37,875 nt of DNA from Saccoglossus kowalevskii (taxonomy: Eukaryota; Hemichordata; Enteropneusta; Harrimaniidae). Where the stretch lies: the NCBI RefSeq assembly GCF_000003605.2, contig NW_003158227.1:81081-118955 (forward strand). The letters run 5' to 3'. Of the stretch, positions 23,003-35,800 are shown in pieces. The translations under genes were made by a program, and so were the position numbers. The notes under the pieces are model-generated. The model did no database searches, had not been told where the DNA came from, and saw only the letters and a list, made by a program, of their open reading frames with translations. The stretch's first letter is position 1; each line of letters starts with the position of its first letter.

Positions 23003-26000
23003 GATTTGATTAAACCTCAAGAGGTGTGCTTAAACCTTTGTTGAGAACCCCCCCCCCCCCTTTCCCCCTAAGTGCTGAAATTATGTCAGGGAACATTTAA
23101 ATTTAAGGTGATAGTAGACTTTGCAGGAGATGCATGCCATATTCATGTACAATTCAACTAACCTCTCCTATGTTAGGCATCTTCTATTTATTATCAAATT
23201 CATACTGTTGTAGTTTTTTATATATTTGCCACCAAACATGTGAAGTCCTGTAGTGCACTTATTAGCAGTTGGGAAATTCACAGAAGGTTCATATCATCCA
23301 CTTGTAATTGCAGTTATGGGGCTTTACATGTGTGATGTAATAGGAATATAATACATCTTTATGTGGTTTAAAAATACAAATAAGATGTGACTTGTATAAC
23401 ATAAACTTTCTCATCTCCCGGAAAGTCTACTACTTCCCTACAGTGCTTATTGGGAATACTGTATGGATTTTTATTCCGTCCTTTGACTTCTCTGTTGATT
23501 GCTTTTAACACATGATCACATTTACCCTAACTGGGAATCCTGGGTATAACTGACATTATGTTAATACAGCAATACATTATTGTGCCTAAAAATCTCACAT
23601 TGTGGAAAAAATATATAACTGTTTTCTGTTGTGTGATTACTGAAATTGTATTGTTGTATTATTGTACTGCTGAATGCTACATTCCTATCAATTGAATATT
23701 GTTTGTCATTATGCAATGCCATCAGACTAATTATTAGAAACCACAAGCAGCATGCAAAATATTATTAAGGATAGAAACATTAGGGTATTTTGTATGGGAC
23801 ATTGCTGTGCAGTAAACAATTGTTCAATGTTGTGGTTCACTATTGTATCAGCTGAGTGACATTTATAGTAGTCCCAGTTTGACAGTTTGTACACTTGTGT
23901 CATACATTACCATATTTGAACAGTTATTATTATTGTCTATATATCAACAATTTATCATTTTGTTAAATATTTGTGTATATAAAATCGACCACTTTTATAG
24001 CCTTGTCAAAGATATACTGACATATTGTGGCTTGTTACTTTAAAATTTATTTTCTCACAATTTATATAAAATGTACATTTACTTTCAGCAGAGTGATTAC
24101 TTTTTTTGCAGTTGACTCCCAAGATTTGTTTGTTTACATTAGCTTGTACAGATAATAAATTACATATTTTTCAAAAGGTTATAATAATTCTTGTTTTTTC
24201 TTAATTCCTAAAAGTTGAATACTGCATAAAGCTGTTTTGTGTTTGTTGTCATTTGCCTGAACTGATAAAGAGTTTGTAAAAGGTGATACCGCCTGGTAGA
24301 TATGATGAGAGATGTATGCTCTTCACTTTGTTTTTGGATATAATCTACATCATTTTTACTTGGTAATAGAACAATACAATGTTTCAGAACATCTGGAGTG
24401 CTCAGGCTGATTTCATTCAAATTTTGTATGTACATGTAAATACTGTATCACATATATACGGTAATGGTTTACTGATGCATCTACCTGTATCTCAGACATG
24501 CCTGGGCCGAGTACAATGCGGTATGCATATGCACATGCATTGGTAAGACCATCCAATTGAAGTGACTATTTTACCGTTTTAAAATGCATCAAAATCAAGC
24601 ATTTCTACCTTTTTAGAACTCTCTGTCCTCAATGCACTTACATCGTTCAAACCATGTATATGCATTAAACATAATGAGACATTGATGCATGTCATTTTGT
24701 TTTTTCAGATCAGATTAAATAAAATCTGACTGGAGACCACACATTGCCTGCTGATGCTATTTTTTTATCCCACTCATGGAGGCTTTCAGCAGGTCTCTGT
24801 CATGCCTTGACAGATTGAAACCAAAATTTACGCATATATTATACATAACGCGCATATTGATATGTATTTATTTCAAGTTCTAATTCAAAATGACTCAAAA
24901 CAGTTTTGTTCGATGTTTTAGGGACTGTATCTTGTCAATGACTTGTTTACAATATACGCCTAAATCCTAATACATTGAAAGTCTGGTTCTCAAATAGAGT
25001 GATAATGATAGATAGGTAGATAGCAACTTTATTCCAACCGTGTAGAAAGTTTTTTCTAATTTGGTTTTAAAATGAAATAAAGTTGATGAAAAATAATATA
25101 TAATGAAGTTTGGTTGAAGTGTATTGTTTATTTACTGTTATTCAAGTAAACACATAGAAAGTGTTGCTGTTATAGATGCACTTATATTTTGTGAGTCAGT
25201 AACATCCACCTTTAATTTAGTTTATTCAGGGCAATTTTGCGCATACATGCATAAAACCTTAACTAGAAATTTAATCTCATTGACATTTCAAATATAGTTG
25301 ACATTGACTTGATATTCTGGTAAAGTGAACTTGAACAATATACACAATAGTTGTTAATTTAAGACATGCAATAATTACATTGCCAGCAGAAATAACTAGT
25401 ATAAAAGTTATAAAATATGGATTTCATTGTGGTCAGTTCAAAACAATTTCTTTTTTTGGTTTCTCTCAAAGTATTGTGAAAATGGAAGAAAAAAGCTCCA
25501 TCACCTCGCCTCTGTACATCTCTGAACCAGCAATAATTTGTTTCCTTAGATATACAAGTGTGTTTCATTAAGAGAACACAATTGATTTGTTCAAGATCAA
25601 GTTCAAAGTGTCAAAGCAATTATTGAAGGTTATATGTTTTATAATAAACAGTTACAAAAATGTTGAAAGAACATTTTATACTAAGTGGACAATGTCGATA
25701 TGAACATTGAATCCAAATAAACGTAACATAATCTTGTTGATTATCATAGACATACCTAGCAACTAATTTGACTTCATGGTAATTTTGTCTATGGAGAGAA
25801 TGTCAAAACTATTGTAGAAGATGAGGTACAGACAAAATTATAAAAATGTATTTTAAACTAAAATACAGGTCAAAGTAAGATTACCAAATTAAAGGAAAAT
25901 AAATAGTTACATATGCTGCTTTTAGATATTGAATTCCATTCATTATAACAATTGTAATAATTCCAGGTGATAGCAGTTAGCCTGAATCTAAGGTAAATAA

Positions 26001-26251
26001 AGACTATTACTTGCAGACGAAAAACACACGAGTCTTATATTTGGTGTTTTGACTCAAAATGTAATTACAAATCCATAAAAGTGTGAAAACGTGTAGTTTT
26101 GATTTCTGGTGATGTCATCGAATTCGTGAAATGGCAGCTGAAATAACAAACAGCACAATTGTGTATCAGTCACTGACTAGTACATGAATGTTTTGCAAGA
26201 TCAGGAAATATTTGTAAAGTAAACCAACATTCCAACTACTGATCATGGTTG
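23003..26251. other. IFT81 3' region and convergent intergenic DNA
   Basis: A poly-C tract starts near 23048. The first canonical IFT81 polyadenylation hexamer I found is AATAAA at 24154-24159. A dispersed repeat covers about 24480-24740 and shares phrases with the left end of the window. Minus-strand AATAAA at 25127-25132 could end the DED-CULT transcript. Possible alternative terminal exons for that gene at about 25.4-25.6 kb and 26.05-26.14 kb are discussed under it. No other gene seen. Confidence 0.5.
24480..24740. repeat. Dispersed repeat, second copy of sequence near 1-900
   Basis: Shares atgcatcaaaatcaagcatttct, acattgatgcatgtcatttt and a following cagatcagatt motif with 725-840 (aatcaaaatcaagcatttct, ccttgatgcaggtcattttg, cagatcggattt). 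The phrase atctcagacatgcctggg also recalls the window start (atctcatacatgcctggacc). Partial traces lie near 2760. No coding capacity or clear ends. Confidence 0.5.
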
Positions 26252-28682
26252 TTAGATAACTGGTCTTCTTATCTGCAAAATGCCATTGCAAGGTGTGTCT
26301 TCCCTGATGGAAAATTAATAAAATAAGTGATCACAATATTATTTCCTGTGAAATATCATAATATATGAACACATTATATCGAATGTAAGATTAAATTCTT
26401 TTATTAATTATTACAATTATTCTATTACTTACCATCCCAGTGGCTCCTTACAGTTTGGACAGTGATACCTCTTCCATTTAAATTCTGAATACCAACAAGT
26501 TTTAGGACGCTTCTGCAACAAGTAATATGATGACAGTAAATAATTTTGAAGTGCGTAATTCACAAAAACAAATGCCATTGTTTAGATCACATTTCCTATT
26601 TTTTAGAATGAAGACCGTATGTATAATTTCACATAGGTCTAATCAACATGAATATTTACCTTCTCCAAATCACTTGCATCAACTTTTGGTATTTTCTTCA
26701 CTTTATATTCGTATGCTAAAGCAAAGAAAGATAGTTGACATATGAGCAAACCATTATTATAGACACAAATCCTGCTTTGACAACCTCATCCAGAAATCCA
26801 CGTAATTCGGAAATATTTGTAGACACTAACCTGTTTTAGTATTCATAAGCACACGTTCCTTGCCCAGATCATATATTAACTGCGTTTTATCATCACGTGC
26901 CTTACCACCTATTTTTCTCACCACATCCCCACATTTTTTACAAACACAGTAACCTAAAATATTACAGAATATGGTGCAACTGATAAACAAAAGTATCTAC
27001 TCGATAGTTCACATGACGATATGATTTACAATTTAAAAGTCGTGATTTAACTTTTTGTTGTGAGTTCTCAAAGCTTTCCTCGTCTAAACCTGTCAAGTGT
27101 TTGATTTGGGCAAATTTTCGAATGACACTAAGAAGATAAATCATGATTTCCATTGTTTAAGTGAATTATATTTGAATAATTTTGTTTTATTATTTAACAA
27201 TTCACTGTTCCTATATGATTATTTATACATCAGACTGTTGAAGGAGAAACAATCACTACGTTTGTATTGTTTTAGCAGACTTAATGATGAAGGTAACAGG
27301 AGATATCGACCAGGAGTGCGACGCATTGTGTACATTACAGAGTGCGGCAAGCCTCGAGTACAGTACGGTAACTGCGAATATTATTATACCCCTGTCAAGT
27401 TGGAAGAATAACATAACGTTTTAAATGATAGGAATACTTCTTGGCAAGTACATAAACACATACCTTGTACTTTGTTTGGACTGCCTAACAAGGGTGCGAC
27501 TGTGACTAATGTATAGTATCCTTCAGATGAGTAACTTTTCATTTCTTCATTAAGCTCTACCATACCAGTGTACTTTGCTTGATGAACATCTCCCTTGAAT
27601 CCAGTTTTAGATGTCTGGGCATTTTTATGCTCTGATCCAAAACCATGTTCAACGATGTGCATGCCCTCTTCCCATGAACCAATTTTCTGTGAACGTCGTA
27701 AAGCCTTGATATCATATTCGACTTTGATTCGAACCTCACCTAGTACATGTATGTATTTATGTAATAAAAGACAAATTTGAAAATAAAATAAAATTAAAAT
27801 AATTTAACAAAATAAAAAAACAATAATAATAAGATCAAATAAAATGCTAAACGCAAAGAGAAAATAAAAATCGTATATGAATAATGCACAATCATTTAGC
27901 GTACAAGTGATAATCAAATAAATGAGATAAATCTACCGATATTTGCTTTATGTGGCAGCCATCTTGAATACGGTATTTGCATTTATAACTTGTACGCCAG
28001 GTGACTGTGAGATAATACAAGTATTATAACAAAAAAAAAACTAATCAAAACTAAAAACAACACCTTTTGCTAAAAAGCATGTTTTGCAAACACTATATGA
28101 ATCGGGAACAGATCTTTGCCCTTTAAAATTTTAAAAGAGGTATGGACGCACAATATTCTTTTAAATTTATAAATATATATATGATACCGACACTTTGTCA
28201 TAACCAGATTTTACTGCTTTAAGTTTAGTTTGTTAATAAATTGCAGTTCAAGTTAATAAAATACTCCCATCCATTTCGTGTCATAGTACGAACATCGAGT
28301 CATTTGTGCAACAGATTGTGAAACACTATTGTCACTCGCGTGACGATAGCACATTTTACTACATATTCACTAAAACGACTAAGTAAGGGATTCAAACATC
28401 CGTGTTGAAAACGCCCACAAACAAACATACAATTTGGCAAAGACTCCCAAAGTAGGGCGTATATTTTCAGTTTTGTGTTGTAAATCTAAATCCAGAAATA
28501 AGCCATACTCTCAGTCCAACAAGGGCATTCCCTTCAATATTGTTCAGTATTTTAACAAGGAAGTAATTATTTCATTTGAAAGTACAGCACAATCCCACAA
28601 CATTATGTGATAACTCACTGGTGAACAAATAATAGTTACTTAGGATAGTGAAACAAAATCAAATATCTGTCTTATCCGTGTC

Positions 28683-28713
<31 letters not shown>

Positions 28714-29161
28714 TTAATGCATGGGTGCTTCTTGTTGCCCAATTTTGACAACTTACTAAATTTTTCGCGGATTATAACCTCTAATGGAGGACGATTGAGG
28801 TGTTTACATAATTCCAACAGCAAACTTGGGTTATCTTCAGAGATATGTCCGTGTCTTACTAAACACTTCAGTATTTCAAAAGCATCCGTACATTTCTCTG
28901 ACGATTTCGGAAGTTTATCATCGAGGAGATGTTTAATCTTGGTGATTTCATCTTCGCCAAAGTGGTCTGCGATCTTGAATAATGCTGAGTTAAACTGATT
29001 AATTGAAGATGTCCAAGCTGGCATGGCGACGATGCTGTGGTGACAAGAAATAATATGCGCTGCCTGCAAACTGTATAATAACACAGTAAGAGACTGTCAT
29101 ATGCTATTTGTAGAAGGGGATTTACCATCGTTCGTTCGCACGGTTTCGTATCACTGATCAT
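26252..29161 (-). CDS. Death effector domain + CULT (cereblon-type) domain protein
   Basis: Exons in transcription order: 29126-29161, 28757-29063, 27464-27739, 26831-26953, 26660-26715, 26433-26512 and a provisional last exon 26252-26303. All phases agree, giving about 309 residues. An alternative start at 29024 (gccATGc context) would give 284. Residues about 32-114 form a death effector domain (INQFNSALFKIADHF, DAFEILKCLVRHGHI, LLLELCKHLNR), a homotypic interaction fold of apoptosis and immune adaptors. After a linker of about 90 residues with no recognised fold comes a CULT domain: CVCKKCG and HCPNC supply two zinc CxxC pairs, and CWYSEFKW...LGW keeps the three pocket tryptophans. In cereblon this pocket binds thalidomide-type ligands and degron ends. 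There is no Lon domain, so it is not cereblon itself. The last exon is uncertain: the penultimate exon ends in phase 2 inside the third Trp codon. Function is unknown; a ligand-sensing adaptor is a guess. Confidence 0.75.
27250..27414 (+). other. Antisense open frame inside a DED-CULT intron
   Basis: Plus-strand frame ending TAA at 27412-27414, preceded by an acceptor-like gtattgttttag near 27275. Its last 45 or so residues (RRYRPGVRRIVYITECGKP and QYGNCEYYYTPVKLEE) look protein-like and the DNA is locally less AT-rich than its surroundings. The upstream half of the frame is AT-driven. I recognise no family; it could be a small nested exon or a relic of an inserted sequence. Confidence 0.2.
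28684..28711. repeat. (TTG)n trinucleotide microsatellite
   Basis: About nine to ten TTG/GTT repeats just downstream (minus strand) of the donor of the DED exon. In a retained-intron transcript it would encode a run of Asn followed shortly by a stop. Confidence 0.9.
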
Positions 29162-30089
29162 TGCCTGAAATATAGTATGTCCAAAACATCAAATCCACCA
29201 ATCGGAGGACCTTTCCAATATTTGCAAAGAAACCCATCACTAATCTTCAGTAATTCATGTATTTGAAGAAACGTGTTGATAAAATACAATTAAGCTATTG
29301 TGTGATTTCATTAATTATTTCGTTTTTAAAATGATCATTCTCTTCTATCTGTTCTATTCATTTATATACATATTGCTATTAATCATTTGAAAAAATTGTA
29401 TTTCGGCTAAAGATGTAATAAAGATATTATTATCCGATCATTCCTCTCTTTACCTTTCTCTTTACGAAGAGTAAGCAATAATAACAGGAAGCAGTGAGGC
29501 AAGCTGGGACATTATACCTTGAAAATGGGGATACATACTCCTATCTCATTATTTGCTACAATTGATAATTGTATTGTTCAAATACAATTATAATTTGTAT
29601 AGTTCCCTGGCCTACTTTTTTAAAAACTTTTTAAAATGCCGTAATGCGATTGCGAAATGCCGAGTACATTCCAAGCAAGGATCTGGCCTTCGCTTGAAAT
29701 GCCTTTACCAATTCGAAAACGCATTTGATTATAAATAAATCACAAAAAAACATTAGAACAAAGAGTCTTTCGTCAGTCTAAATACATTGAGAAGATACAT
29801 ATACAACGATACAGATAATAACAATAACATACTGCGATGAATATGCCAAGTAAAAATACATCTGGTTGTTTATGAGATACAAACACCACTTGTCAGAATA
29901 GCCTAATATTTTTATCATATTTCCTCTTTCCACAACTATGGCAGTATTTCAATTTTATGTATTTACGTGAATTACAAACTCATAGTTTTTGAGCTTGTTA
30001 TGTTCTATAACATACGCCACTGTATGTTTTACTACATCGCGCACTAACTAACTAACCTACTACTAACCACAGTGGCCTTATCTGTAAGG

Positions 30090-30375
30090 TAAAGCAACAC
30101 ACGACGCTCAGGACACTGCACCGGCTGGGTGGTAACCTACGCCGCCGGGGAGTCGTCACCTGCGCATGCGTCAGATGGCCATAGCGTGTCATTGTTTTCG
30201 CTGAACTGTGCGTCAGATCACGTGACCCGGCTGGGCTTGCGCGTAGAGGCGGGGATCAGCCAAGTCATTGTTTACAAACAAGCGTCTACCCATGAGCATT
30301 CGCGATTTTATTGTGTGTGTTGTTATCGTCGCTTGGGACTCAATTCCCGCGCGTGCGCAGGCGACGACCCTCCCG
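30090..30375 (-). promoter_or_regulatory. CpG-rich promoter with NRF1 and E-box sites
   Basis: A short GC- and CpG-rich island in otherwise AT-rich DNA. It holds two NRF1-type palindromes (TGCGCATGCG at 30161-30170; CGCGCGTGCGCAG at 30348-30360, a full consensus match on the minus strand) and the E-box palindrome TCACGTGA (30218-30225). It lies about 1 kb upstream of the minus-strand DED-CULT start, so it is the most likely promoter of that gene; bidirectional activity is possible. The open frame across it is a by-product of base composition. Confidence 0.6.
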
Positions 30376-30654
30376 CTTTAATTTGATCATTAAACATATG
30401 CGTACTATTATTTACAAGCTTGGGGTTTGCACATATGCATCAGGACAGGTGATTTATTTGTACAACCATGATACTTAGAGAATAATATTTGACTATTGCG
30501 TGATAACAGGGAAAGCAAGAACCATCGAATAGCTAACAAACGATCGTTCAACACACAAAGCGTTATTCTTACTAATGTCGATCAATAAAATAAGTACGGC
30601 ATATCTGGACCCATGATCGGGATACAACAATGATAACAACTGACGAAGAAACCC

Positions 30655-30851
30655 ATTACCGTGGTTAGTTTGATTATTGCTATCTTATCTATGTACCATG
30701 CAAAACAACAATGTGCCAGGGAGGAGGCAGAAAGAGACAAGCTTAAAGATAGTACTCATAAATACCCAGGATGTATTGATTATGCAATAAATTGTACTCC
30801 CAGGCAAAGTAAGGTTACCAGCCTAATTTTCGAGGGAATAATGGTTGTATA
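30655..30851 (+). other. Possible small exon or small membrane protein frame
   Basis: After an acceptor-like tggttag the plus strand encodes a hydrophobic stretch (VSLIIAILSMYHA), then a charged helix (KQQCAREEAERDKLKD) and a Cys-containing tail. A gtaagg donor-like site follows near 30809. This could be one exon of a gene starting in the CpG island at 30.1-30.4 kb, or chance. No family recognised. Confidence 0.2.
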
Positions 30852-30859
30852 GTGGATAG

Positions 30860-32469
30860 TGACCATTTTGTCAGTATCATAACACGCCTACCATAGATTT
30901 ATATGGCAGAGATATTATGCCATATCTCAAATTGTAAGCTTGTGACTGCAAAAATAATATGCTGTGAATGATGGGGTACTTTCTGTTGTCCTGCATTATT
31001 TAAAAAATCTCAGTTTTAAAAAGTGTCAACAAAATTTTGCTTTAATATTGTGTTCTATGGAATTGTTCTAAAATAGAGATTTTTGAAAATTATTAGGACA
31101 AGTTTCTCAAAATACGTCACACACAAATAATGATATCTCCTGCTGCCATGGGACAATAGCTTCACAATTTTACAAAATAAACAAATGTTGTTTATTGTCA
31201 GGTGATGTATGACCAACTTTCTCAAAAATTGTGAGTATATAGGTTTCTACCTTAAAATGGAAATGGAATCTGATGTGGTGATCGAATCCGAAGCTGTCGT
31301 TAACTTGGCTATTGGCACGTGCAATAAAACACTATGCGAAGAAGTTACTAGTAGCAATGCGAGATAAAATGTGAACATTTCAAATCAGTTTTATAGACTA
31401 CACTGGTCTTTTATTTAGCCGATTAAGAGCAACGCGATAAATAAACTTGTTGGTAAAATCATACAATAAGTTATGAAAATAATTTCAATTTGATCAGCTT
31501 CAAATCAAACCACAGGGAGCCCAAGAACTATGATCAATTGCACGCACTCCCTATGAGCGGGGGGGGGGGGGTATCGGCTGGTATCTAGTGTACGAAATAG
31601 ACAAGGGATGAAGGCTCCAGTCAGCTCATATTTTAGTAAGTTTTTTAAACTGGAAAAAACAGACGAAAAGAATGAAATATAAAATCAATAAAAAATACCA
31701 GGTTGAAGATTATTATATATTTTACCTATATCAGCAGAATAAATCAAGAAAACTACACAAATTGACTCCATTTACGAATAATTAACGGTTTGCCCGAACG
31801 CACGGCACAGTTGGAGACGTGGCCTGTTCAGCATTTGAAGAAGAACAAATCACAAGACTGGTTACGAACCACGATGGGGATAGAGGGACTGTGGTCAAAG
31901 GCTTTTCAAAGTCCACATAGAACACGTATAAAATACAACAACTCTACATTTGTTTTGTTAATGTTAACAGAATGAAAATATCATGCTTGGTATACCATTC
32001 AGTCACAATGATTATTTCGTTCATTCCAAAACAACCAACATGGAATATATGATATGATACCTCTGGAAAATGTCGACGCGGCCACTCATTCAAATATTTC
32101 ATCTCTCATGCAATCTAGTCCTGGTTGCTTTTGCAATTTCCCAATTGTGCGATTTACTGCATATGCAGAAATCTCCCGGTCTAATTGGGAAACAGGTGAA
32201 GTTCAGAAGGGTCATATTTCTTTTTCTCAAAATAATGCAACAAGTCAACAGTGTACTTGATCTTTTTAATACATAACAGGGTTTTATCATCCAATAATAC
32301 GATTATAACATGTAGTAACAATAATTTTGTGGTCAAATTACCATTATATCGAACATTTTAGGAACATGTAAAATATTTCTATAGTTTTACCCAAATCGTA
32401 ATTTTTACTATACGTACATACGGTATATATATTATCCATACCCCTAACAATCTTTTAAATTCTAAATAT
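30860..32469. other. Intergenic, repeat traces
   Basis: AT-rich. It contains a poly-G tract at about 31559-31571 and copies of dispersed repeats shared with 1695-1736 (at 31208-31254) and 34145-34215 (at 31440-31510). Short open frames at 31790-31975 and 32054-32290 have no supporting signals. No gene seen. Confidence 0.5.
31200..31510. repeat. Dispersed repeat present three times in the window
   Basis: The tatgaccaactttctcaaaa block (31208-31254) matches 1695-1736, including the following gtttctacctta. The segment ggtaaaatcatacaataagt...tttgatcagcttc (31440-31510) matches 34145-34215. The three sites look like fragments of one repeat family; no ends or coding sequence were recognised. Confidence 0.6.
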
Positions 32470-32475
32470 TTTATT
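32470..32475 (-). terminator. Candidate lipase polyadenylation signal
   Basis: Minus-strand AATAAA about 380 nt beyond the lipase stop codon, the first canonical hexamer I found downstream. Confidence 0.45.
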
Positions 32476-32855
32476 TAAAGTTTAACATGAAATGCTAGTT
32501 ATGTCACATGGCCGGAGATAGCAGGTTACATGGTAGGTGGTAGGTGCGGTGCGACATGGAGCTCAAACTTGGGCACGTAACATATTTTGGCCTTGTGTGT
32601 TATACGAATTGTCAATTTAGGCTGTGAATACCTGTCTTGGATTAATTTTCTTGGGAATCTTCTTTCCAAGCAAACATATAGAAAAACATTTTATCTATAA
32701 AAAGCGTTCAAGTAAACTCATTCAGGATATAAATTTGGGATATGTCTCGTACACAAAATTAGATTTTACGTTGTACGCACAATAGCTAAAAATCCATTTC
32801 CAATGTCTGTAACCCAACTCAATGCCCCGACGGCGCAGTCCAGGATAAGTGTTAT

Positions 32856-35800
32856 CTATACAACTGGCTTATTACAGTATGGCTTCTCAGAATTGGTTTC
32901 CAAGTAGAATATACCAGTGGTATGTGGGAAAGCGTGAAATCCCATGCGATTACACCCACTTGCGCACGAGTAACATTTTTTACCATGGGTGCATGGGTAA
33001 GCTTCAAACTCACAGTCCGTGTTGATGGATTCGATAAAGTACTGCGGTGCCATGCCGTGATCACAGCTACTTGCTAAACAGTAAAGTGAAGAAAATGATA
33101 AATATTACAAATAATATTAATGTCTACCATATATATAACTACTCAAAGCCCAAGTATACTATGAAGTAAATGAACGTAGTGGTATAACACAAATAATATT
33201 ATTAATCCGACAGTTTTCGGGCGGGCAGGGGTTTTCTGGTTGACAACACAATGTAACTGTTTATTACCACACTTTAAAATTGTCAATGAGTATCTAGTCG
33301 AAGGCTGACTAGGTTAGCTTCAGTCGGAAAGAAGTGGGTAGGTTTTTACTATAAATTAGTAACAACCTCATTTGTAATAAATTCAGCAACTTGATTCTCT
33401 GTGGGCGCGCGTGTACGAACACCACAATTTCGTCACCAATTTAAAAAAAAACACACACTTTTTATTTATACATGTAGTAAAAAAACTTGATCACCCTACT
33501 GATTTGTGTAAACATTTTAGCGCATACTAAGTTATTTGATTATTAAGTATTTTATTTTTGACGGCCAGTTATTAAATATTGTTTGTATTTGTAACTCGTT
33601 GAAGACTTTGAGAATTATTTTCATTGCATTATAATATTATGCGCTTACATCCAGAAAGATATTTTTTTTTACATTTTTGTTGCTCAAATCCTTTATTTTT
33701 CACAGCATCTAGAATTGTCAATTATAATTATGTCGTGTTCTAGATTTGTGTTTGTGAAGTTTATATTTTGTGATTGTTTTCTTCTAATGTACTGTTATCA
33801 TCCGTTGGAATCCATTGACATAGGTGTTTTTGAGTTTTGCATGAAGCGTAACATCTAAAAATATGTTAATATAGTTATACGTACGGTCAATCAATGAAAC
33901 GTCACCGTCATCAGCCAATAGCCTGCAAGCTGGTTGAGATTGTCCACCATTGGGATAGAAATCCACGTGACCACTCTGCAAAAGTATTTCTATATATTAC
34001 GAGAACTACATTCATTAACAAGGGGGTCGGGAAGTCATGCTTGAAAATTTTCAAGATTTCCTTTTTTAGGTTAATTTAAGGTTAGGTGTTCCATCGTTGT
34101 AATTGATTGATCACATAATTCATAATTTCTTTCCAGATTATGTAAATAAACTTTCTGGTAAAATCATACAATAAGTTCTGTCAATAATGTTAGTTTGATC
34201 AGCTTCGAATCAAATATAAGTTATGAGTTATTAATTTGAAATACTCTTTATATCAATTTTGAACGTGTACTGCTAATTTCAGACTCTTCAAATTCAATTG
34301 CAGACATTTACTATAATTGTCATTTTATATTATATATGTGTTGGTCTGAATACTTTAATAGTATCTCCTACAAGTGACACATTTTAAGCAGGTTTTATCT
34401 GAATGAGAACAAATGTTCGCCCTAAAGCACTAGTAATTTAGCTGGGTCGAAATTCAGACTGGATGTAAGGTTGCATTCACACTTTGTATTATATGCAGAA
34501 CATCTGTCACTAAATATTGTCATCACCATGACTGGCAACAAACAGTTGGCATGGTAACACATCCTAAAATATTTGAGCAATGAAGCTAACCTGCACTGAA
34601 GGGTGAAAAGTTGGGTCATCAAATCAAACATAAAGTTCATAGTTGTAATCATTCAAGGTCACTGTAACCTAATTTAGTACGTGTACTTCTATATTCGAAT
34701 GCAGGATTTTGTTGGATAAAATTTCTAACGAACTGCGCAAAATCCGAAGCCCTTATGATGTTTACAAAGGTCAGTGAAATTTTTCTACGGATCATATAAA
34801 GTGGAAATGCAACTTTAGAAATGTATCGAGTGTGGACTCTTGCCATATTGTAGCACCTGGAATACGGGTAGTGGTACTACATGGTAGTGTACCTGGTATA
34901 GCGGTGACATTGCCGTTGGATTCCCAACGTATTACATTGACCGAGTTTATAATAATTTACCGATTTATCATACTGAATATTTGTAAATGAATTTAGATCG
35001 TAATTATAATCTGCACATATATAGGGAAAGTGATATTTACCGGATACCAGCATCCAACACCTCCAGTGACATCACCATCAACGTGAATAATATCTACAAA
35101 CTGTGCGTCGCTGGAATCTAATTTTCGACTGTCACCATGGTTATCAAAACCTGGACCAGCGGGATCAAGTCCTGGAATGAGGAAATAGTACGAGCTAATA
35201 ATGACGTCATACCTCTGAGGAGTGTGTAACTTTCAAAACGATTGTAACTGTACAAAACGCCGGACAACCCAAAATATACAAATTTTACTGAATCAGTAAC
35301 CAAAAATACAACAATTCGGTGACCCACATAAAACCGATGATTGCAACATGCTTGAAAAAGCTGTCTTAGGGTTAGCAAGTAATTTTCTGGAGTCTGAACA
35401 AAGAATTAGTAATTTTTTCGCAATCGGTGATTTTTCTACTTGTCTATGTGTTGTGAACCTTTATATTTGACACAATGGCGTCATGAGACATTTTGAAATG
35501 TATTGAAGCATATTTTTTTTAAAACGGATAAACTTGACCAAAGTTGTTTCATAAAACCGAATTGTAACACACGGAATTACAAACGTATTCGATAACAGAG
35601 TTAATATATGCATGAATGTGCCGTATTTACCTGTAATTCTGGCTATAGTGGGCATGCGCATACCAGTTGCGCCAGACACTTGCGCACCCAGACTGAAACC
35701 AATGAGATGGACACGACTTTCCGAGTAACCAACATAGACATTCTGAATAAATTTGATAAAATGGTAAATTTCTGCGCCGGTCCTATCAGTATTATCGGCA

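Noticed and set aside
26054-26137. Terminal exon of the DED-CULT gene with an FYGF motif
   Set aside because: The acceptor is strong and the frame resembles the cereblon C-terminal FWGL strand, but the upstream exon ends in phase 2 and this motif would need phase 0.
28648-28998. 116-codon plus-strand frame
   Set aside because: Shadow of the minus-strand DED exon; the Leu run is the antisense of the TTG microsatellite.
30129-30386. 85-codon plus-strand frame in the CpG-rich region
   Set aside because: GC-rich DNA has few stop codons; the frame has promoter motifs in it and no protein-like features.
31790-31975. 61-codon plus-strand frame and an alternative frame over the same stretch
   Set aside because: Neither frame shows splice sites or a recognisable motif; the stretch is only slightly less AT-rich than its surroundings.
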